Of a stretch of 64,000 nt of DNA, positions 58,268-64,000 are shown in pieces. The position numbers were made by a program, and so were the translations under genes. The notes under the pieces were generated by a model. The model worked only from the letters and a program-made list of their open reading frames with translations, had not been told where the DNA came from and ran no database searches. Where the stretch lies: assembly GCA_905213265.1 (NCBI GenBank), contig CAJMHR010000003.1, positions 11,044 to 75,043 on the forward strand, given 5' to 3'. The DNA comes from an uncultured Collinsella sp. (GTDB lineage Bacteria > Actinomycetota > Coriobacteriia > Coriobacteriales > Coriobacteriaceae). The stretch's first letter is position 1; each line of letters begins with the position of its first letter.

Positions 58268-59878
58268 ATGATGCAAAAGATACAACGTTTCGGCGGTGCA
58301 ATGTACACGCCTGCAATTCTTTTCGCATTTTCCGGAATCGTCGTCGGCCTGGGTACGTTGTTTACCACCGAGGCGATCTTTGGCGAGATGGCCACTGCGG
58401 GTCATCTTTGGTTTGATTGCTGGAATGTGCTGCTCCAGGGTGGTTGGACGCTCTTTAACCAGATGCCGTTGCTGTTTTGCGTAGCGTTGCCAATCTCGCT
58501 CGCGAACAAGCAGAACGCTCGCTGCTGCATGGAGGCTTTGGCCATCTACCTTACCTTCAACTACTTTGTAAGCACAATCTTGGGGCAGTGGGGCCCTGTC
58601 TTTGGGGTCGACTACTCTGTCGAGGCGGGCAGCGGTACTGGTCTTGCCACTATCGCAAGCATCAAAACGCTTGATATGGGCATCATGGGCGCGCTTATCA
58701 TTTCAGGTATCGCCACGATGCTTCACAACAAGTACTTCGACACCGAACTTCCTGAGTGGCTGGGCGTGTTCTCGGGCTCCGTGTTCATCTATATGATCGG
58801 TTTCTTCGTTATGGTTCCGGTCGCTCTTATCGCCTGCCTGGTGTGGCCGCATGTTCAGGCTGCTATCTCTGCCTTCCAGGGATTCATCCTTTCCGCCGGT
58901 ACGTTTGGCGTGGGTGTCTTTGCTTTCTTCGAGCGCGTGCTGATCCCTACAGGCCTGCACCACTTTATCTATACGCCGTTCTATTACGACAACGCGGCGG
59001 TCAACGGCGGCATCTTTGCTGCTTGGGCCAACATCCTGCCCCAACTGGCTGCCGATCCGAGCATTGCTCTTAAGGATGCCGCACCCTGGGCTGCCTATAC
59101 CTGCCCTGGTTGGACTAAGGTCTTCGGCTCGCTTGGCGTCGCCATTGCGTTTTATATGACCGCCAAACCCGAGCGCAAGCAGCGCGTCAAGGCTCTGCTC
59201 ATTCCCGTCACCCTTACCGCTATGCTTTGCGGTATCACCGAGCCGCTTGACTTCACCTTCCTGTTCATCGCGCCCGGCCTGTTCGTCGTCCACTGCGTGC
59301 TCGGAGCGCTTGGCTGCATGGCTCAAAACCTCCTTGGCGTCGTGGGCATCTTCGACGGCGGCATCATCTCGATGCTCTCGTGGGACTGGCTGCCCCTTTG
59401 GGCCGCACACGGTCTGCAGTACGCCATCTCCATCCTTGTCGGTCTGTGCTTTACCGCCCTTTGGGTCGTGGTCTTCCGTTTCCTGATCGTCAAGTTCGAC
59501 TTTAAGACCCCCGGTCGCGAGGATGACGATGTTGAGGTCGAGCTCAAGTCCAAGGCCGACTACAAGCAAAAGCAGGGCGGTGCTGCTGCTGGCAAATCGG
59601 TCGCCCAGAGTAAAGATGATGAGCGCTTGGTGCTTGCCGAGAAGATCCTCGATCTGCTCGGTGGCACGGATAACATCATCGATGTAACTAACTGCGCTAC
59701 CCGTCTGCGCGTTAACGTCAAGGACAAGAGCGTCGTTGCACCCGAGGCTTCCTTCAAGGCGATCGGTACGCATGGCTTGGTGGTCCAAGGTCAGTCAATC
59801 CAGGTCATCATCGGCCTTACCGTCCCGCAGGTTCGCGAGAAGTTCGAGAGTCTTCTGAAGTTCGAGAGTCTTCTGTAA
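58268..59878 (+). CDS. PTS IICB component, alpha-glucoside/maltose type
   Basis: 536 aa from the ATG at 58268 (AGAGGGGGA upstream). IIC membrane domain (about 1-415) with about ten hydrophobic spans, FNYFVSTILGQWG, PTGLHHFIYTPFYYDN and GITEPLDFTFLF. IIB domain (about 455-530) with phospho-cysteine NCATRLRVNV. It imports and phosphorylates an alpha-glucoside, handing it to the GH4 enzyme. The last 12 residues are a tandem duplication (KFESLL twice). Confidence 0.92.
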   Translation: MMQKIQRFGGAMYTPAILFAFSGIVVGLGTLFTTEAIFGEMATAGHLWFDCWNVLLQGGWTLFNQMPLLFCVALPISLANKQNARCCMEALAIYLTFNYFVSTILGQWGPVFGVDYSVEAGSGTGLATIASIKTLDMGIMGALIISGIATMLHNKYFDTELPEWLGVFSGSVFIYMIGFFVMVPVALIACLVWPHVQAAISAFQGFILSAGTFGVGVFAFFERVLIPTGLHHFIYTPFYYDNAAVNGGIFAAWANILPQLAADPSIALKDAAPWAAYTCPGWTKVFGSLGVAIAFYMTAKPERKQRVKALLIPVTLTAMLCGITEPLDFTFLFIAPGLFVVHCVLGALGCMAQNLLGVVGIFDGGIISMLSWDWLPLWAAHGLQYAISILVGLCFTALWVVVFRFLIVKFDFKTPGREDDDVEVELKSKADYKQKQGGAAAGKSVAQSKDDERLVLAEKILDLLGGTDNIIDVTNCATRLRVNVKDKSVVAPEASFKAIGTHGLVVQGQSIQVIIGLTVPQVREKFESLLKFESLL

Positions 59879-59896
59879 ACCATCGTCCATCGAAAC

Positions 59897-59936
59897 AATC
59901 GGCCTTGCAGAGCCGGTATGCACCGCAAGGCCGATT
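59897..59936 (+). terminator. 12-bp inverted repeat between the PTS and GH4 genes
   Basis: AATCGGCCTTGC (59897-59908) pairs with GCAAGGCCGATT (59925-59936). No T-run follows; it may stabilise mRNA ends or partially stop transcription so that the two genes differ in level. Confidence 0.6.
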
Positions 59937-60007
59937 CTAGAGATAAAAAACTCCACTTCTAGGTAACAATTCCAAACCGCGCAAGGCCGCGTGCGGGGAC
60001 GGATTGA

Positions 60008-61378
<1,371 letters not shown>

Positions 61379-61505
61379 GGACTACTGTCTCGAACTCTCA
61401 CGCATCTCTGCTTCATTTGCGCCGCCGCGGTGTCCGGATTCGCCCGGATGCTGCGGCGGCGCTATACTTATACAGTTTGAAGTACCTGTACCAAAAGGAG
61501 CTGTC

Positions 61506-62582
61506 GTGTCCCTTTCCATCGGTATCGTGGGCCTGCCCAACGTGGGCAAGTCGACGCTGTTCACCGCGCTTACCAAAAAGACCGGCCTTGCCGCCAACTA
61601 CCCGTTCGCCACGATCGACCCCAACGTGGGTATCGTCGACGTGCCCGATAGCCGCCTGCAAAAGCTTGCCGACATCGTCAACCCGGGCCGCATTGTGCCG
61701 GCTACGGTCGAGTTTGTCGACATCGCGGGCCTGGTGAAGGGTGCCAACGAGGGCGAGGGCCTGGGCAACCAGTTCTTGGCAAACATCCGCGAGACCGATG
61801 CCATCTGCGAGGTCGTGCGCTACTTTAAGGACCCCAACGTCATGCGTGAGGTGGGCCGCACGGGCGAGTTCGTCGATCCTGCCGGCGATGCCGACACCAT
61901 CATGACCGAGCTTATCCTGGCCGACATGGGCACGCTCGAGAAGCAGCTGCCCAAGCTCGAGAAGGAGGCCAAGCGCGACAAGGAGCTCATGCCCAAGTTC
62001 GAGGTGGCCAAGCGCCTGCTTGCCTGGCTCAACGAGGGCAAGCGCGCCGCATCCATGGAGATGACCGACGAGGAGCGTGCCGCCGCCAAGGGCCTGTTCC
62101 TGCTCACTATGAAGCCCATCCTGTATGTGGCCAACGTGGACGAGGATATGCTCAACGACGATCTGGCGCCCATCGATGGTGTCAAGCCGCTGCCCATCTG
62201 CGCCAAGATCGAGGCTGAGCTTTCCGAGCTCGATCCCGAGGATGCGGCCGACTACCTGGAGAGCCTGGGCCTGGAACAGCCCGGCCTGGACGTGCTCGCG
62301 CAGGCCGCCTACAAGCTGCTCGGCCTGCAGTCGTTCTTTACGGCTGGCGAGATGGAGGTCAAGGCCTGGACGGTTCGCCAAGGCGCGACTGCCCCGCAGG
62401 CTGCCGGCGTCATCCACACCGACTTTGAGCGCGGCTTTATTAAGGCCGAGGTCATTGGCTACGACGACTACATCGAGCTCGGCGGCGAGCAGGGCGCCAA
62501 GGCCGCCGGCAAGTTGCGTATTGAGGGCAAGGACTATGTCATGGCCGATGGCGACGTCGTGCACTTCCGCTTTAACGTGTAA
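61506..62582 (+). CDS. ychF: Redox-regulated ATPase/GTPase YchF (Obg family)
   Basis: 358 aa from the GTG at 61506, which follows AAAAGGAG. P-loop [11 protein letters not shown], switch [27 protein letters not shown] in the base-recognition position (ATP preference in this family), and the C-terminal TGS domain ([10 protein letters not shown]...[10 protein letters not shown]). Conserved ribosome-associated protein. Longer upstream frames overlap the GH4 gene and are not used. Confidence 0.95.
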   Translation: MSLSIGIVGLPNVGKSTLFTALTKKTGLAANYPFATIDPNVGIVDVPDSRLQKLADIVNPGRIVPATVEFVDIAGLVKGANEGEGLGNQFLANIRETDAICEVVRYFKDPNVMREVGRTGEFVDPAGDADTIMTELILADMGTLEKQLPKLEKEAKRDKELMPKFEVAKRLLAWLNEGKRAASMEMTDEERAAAKGLFLLTMKPILYVANVDEDMLNDDLAPIDGVKPLPICAKIEAELSELDPEDAADYLESLGLEQPGLDVLAQAAYKLLGLQSFFTAGEMEVKAWTVRQGATAPQAAGVIHTDFERGFIKAEVIGYDDYIELGGEQGAKAAGKLRIEGKDYVMADGDVVHFRFNV

Positions 62583-62593
62583 GGACGACGCAT

Positions 62594-62977
62594 ATGTTCA
62601 AATATGGCAAAAAAGCCGGCTACATGGGCATCGCACTGCTGGTGCTTGCGGTGCTTCCGCTGGTGGTCGTAGCGTTTGTAATCCCCAACATTGGCCCCGA
62701 GGTGGCAACGAAGTTTAACGCAGCCGGCGAGGTGACGCGATGGGGCAAGAGCTACGAGCTGCTGGCGCTACCGGTGCTCAACCTGCTGCTGAGCGTGGCG
62801 ACATACTTTACGGCGGGACGTCAAGCCAAAAACAATGATGACTCCGCCGCCATGGCGCGCATCGTGTGCGAACGCTACCTGCGCAACGGTTGCATCACGG
62901 GTGTGTTCCTCAACGTGATCAACGTTTACTTTATGTACTCGGCGATTACCGGAACGGGCTTTGGCTTTGGTTTCTAG
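62594..62977 (+). CDS. Small membrane protein (DUF1648-like)
   Basis: 127 aa with three hydrophobic spans (about 10-32, 55-73, 97-120). The region IPNIGPEVATKFNAAGEVTRWGKS matches the DUF1648 motif found in SdpI-type immunity proteins. It begins 11 bases after ychF. A specific role is unknown. Confidence 0.7.
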   Translation: MFKYGKKAGYMGIALLVLAVLPLVVVAFVIPNIGPEVATKFNAAGEVTRWGKSYELLALPVLNLLLSVATYFTAGRQAKNNDDSAAMARIVCERYLRNGCITGVFLNVINVYFMYSAITGTGFGFGF

Positions 62978-62986
62978 CTTGTCCTT

Positions 62987-63376
62987 TTAGGCAACGAGCC
63001 TGCAAGCATATTCGATGGCTGCTGCGAGGCCGCCGCTCGATCGTGGTTTAAAGACCATGTCGGCGGCGGTCTCGTTTTCGTATCCGGCGCCGCGAAGGGC
63101 GAGTGCGATGCCGGTTTCCAGGAGAAGGGGCAGGCCACGCTGGCTGGTTGCGATTGCGGCAGTCTGATTGAGCGAGCAGCTGTGCGCTTGGCATTGGATG
63201 GCAAGTTCGCCTTGCGTCGGGCAGGGGACCAGAACGGCGGCGACGCGACTTGATAGCAATGTAAATGCTGTGCGCTCATCGGACGAAAGGCATTCAGCTT
63301 CAACGACGACGAGCTTGGGCGGTGCGCTGTTTGTGCGAAGCGTGGCTCGGTACATGCGGACCGAAGAACCCGACAT
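62987..63376 (-). CDS. Unknown protein divergent from an XRE regulator
   Basis: 129 aa. Four cysteines and the pattern LPLLLETGIALALRGAGYENE, then AADMVFKPRSSGGLAAAIEYA. No known domain recognised. It points away from the XRE gene across a perfect palindrome, a layout seen in toxin-antitoxin and autoregulated gene pairs. Confidence 0.6.
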   Translation of the reverse strand: MSGSSVRMYRATLRTNSAPPKLVVVEAECLSSDERTAFTLLSSRVAAVLVPCPTQGELAIQCQAHSCSLNQTAAIATSQRGLPLLLETGIALALRGAGYENETAADMVFKPRSSGGLAAAIEYACRLVA

Positions 63377-63399
63377 AGAAAACTCCTGTGTATTCGGGA

Positions 63400-63423
63400 A
63401 AACGTAAACTATAGTTTACGTTT
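63400..63423. promoter_or_regulatory. Perfect 24-bp palindrome operator
   Basis: AAACGTAAACTA at 63400-63411 is followed directly by its exact reverse complement (63412-63423). It lies midway between the divergent start codons and overlaps the likely promoter of at least one gene. Presumed binding site of the XRE regulator encoded at 63453. Confidence 0.75.
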
Positions 63424-63452
63424 ATGTTCGGCTCCATTTCAAACTCGGCTGC

Positions 63453-63671
63453 ATGGACGAACGTGCGAAACAGATTCTTGGCAGGCGGGTCGAAGAGACA
63501 CGCAGGGACCTTGGTATCTCCAAGGTTGATTTTTGTGTGGCGACAGGAATCAGCCGCCCCTACCTCGACCGAATCGAAGATGGGACGGCAAATTTCACGC
63601 TCAAGGTTCTATTTAAGATCGCGCCCGCACTCGGCATGACGGTGTCAGAACTTCTCGAGGGCATCGAATAG
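63453..63671 (+). CDS. XRE-family transcriptional regulator
   Basis: 72 aa. Helix-turn-helix RRVEETRRDLGISKVDFCVATGISRPYLDRIEDG and LKVLFKIAPALGMTVSELLE. A minimal DNA-binding protein beside a palindromic operator, so probably autoregulatory. No SD-like site is obvious before the ATG. Confidence 0.85.
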   Translation: MDERAKQILGRRVEETRRDLGISKVDFCVATGISRPYLDRIEDGTANFTLKVLFKIAPALGMTVSELLEGIE

Positions 63672-64000
63672 GGCGTTCCCCCGCTGTATTTGACGCTCTT
63701 TGGGCGGGTCCCCCTGGTTGCGATGTGCAAAATCGCGAGTATTCAGCACCAGTTCGGCCGTAGATGGTAGCCCGAGCGGCTGGCTTTACCTTTTTGGCAG
63801 TAGTTAATCCACATACTAAATAAAAATGAGGAATAAATATTTACTAGCCGGAACCTTCGTCCTAAAAGTTCGTCTAACAATCGGCCGATTCTATGCTTCC
63901 GGCGGAAAAATTGCAGAATACTCCGATTTTTGCACGGCCCGAGGGGGACCACCTGTCGTTTAAGGTTGCGATAAGTGGAGCTGCCTTAGAGATTACGCCA
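63672..64000. other. Gene-free end of the window
   Basis: 329 bases. Most of it is the inverted-repeat-bounded element described separately (63707-63950). A 69-codon minus-strand frame lies inside that element and shows no family features. Confidence 0.6.
63707..63950. mobile_element. Second MITE-like element with imperfect terminal inverted repeats
   Basis: The left end GGTCCCCCT...TGCAAAATCGCGAGTATTC is mirrored at the right end (reverse complement GGTCCCCCT...TGCAAAAATCGGAGTATTC), about 38 bases per end with a few differences. The interior is AT-rich (TAAATAAAAATGAGGAATAA). No transposase. It differs in end sequence from the element at 7624-7853. Confidence 0.55.

Noticed and set aside
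63743..63952. 69-codon minus-strand frame near the window end
   Set aside because: It lies entirely in the inverted-repeat element and starts in its terminal repeat.

Overview
The window is a high-GC actinobacterial chromosome segment carrying an integrated temperate phage. The host is most likely a gut Coriobacteriia member, Collinsella-like. Supporting traits are a metF / split-metH operon, a type III glutamine synthetase, a MurT-GatD fusion, three metal-dependent dehydrogenase genes in a row and an alpha-glucoside PTS locus. The genus is inferred from gene content and style, not from a marker gene.

Left host flank (1-7945): a leftward operon runs metF, a separate B12-reactivation protein, metH lacking its reactivation domain, and a DUF711 gene cut by the window edge. 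Glutamine synthetase III lies divergently. A MITE-like element and the terminator of a tRNA-Glu gene complete the flank.

Prophage (about 7946-45938, 38 kb): a siphophage with HK97-type capsid sits between a 25-bp direct repeat; the right copy forms the 3' end of tRNA-Glu. On the right, a three-operator switch separates a leftward Cro-like gene from a rightward repressor, a membrane protein and a serine integrase whose last codons cross the att core into the tRNA. Leftward from the switch come early genes (zinc-ribbon, RusA, RecB-like nuclease, Erf-type annealing protein, SSB, replication proteins, DnaC-like ATPase, many small proteins). Next come HNH nuclease, ParB/Srx protein, radical SAM protein, terminase, portal, ClpP-like protease, capsid, connectors, tail tube, frameshifted tail chaperones, tape measure, Dit, tail endopeptidase and baseplate fibre. 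A complete diversity-generating retroelement (DGR) follows, and finally the lysis genes.

The DGR is the main discovery. The last gene of the tail-fibre cluster ends in a C-type-lectin-like variable repeat (VR, 13028-13157). An Avd-like gene, a template repeat (TR, 12270-12399) and a reverse transcriptase follow. Over 130 aligned bases VR and TR differ at 14 positions, and all 14 are adenines in the TR sense strand (14 of 24 A; 0 of 106 non-A). A GC-only block and a hairpin with 8-bp stem and 4-nt loop sit at the 3' end of VR, as in the Bordetella BPP-1 DGR. The phage therefore appears able to rewrite its receptor-binding tip.

Right host flank (45939-64000): MurT-GatD fusion, two TPR-like proteins, an iron alcohol dehydrogenase, two glycerol-dehydrogenase paralogues and a polyferredoxin. 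An alpha-glucoside locus follows (GntR/UTRA regulator, Zn-dehydrogenase, PTS IICB, GH4 6-phospho-glucosidase) with two TCTAGA-centred operators. The segment ends with ychF, a DUF1648-type membrane protein, an XRE regulator divergent from an unknown gene across a perfect 24-bp palindrome, and a second MITE-like element.
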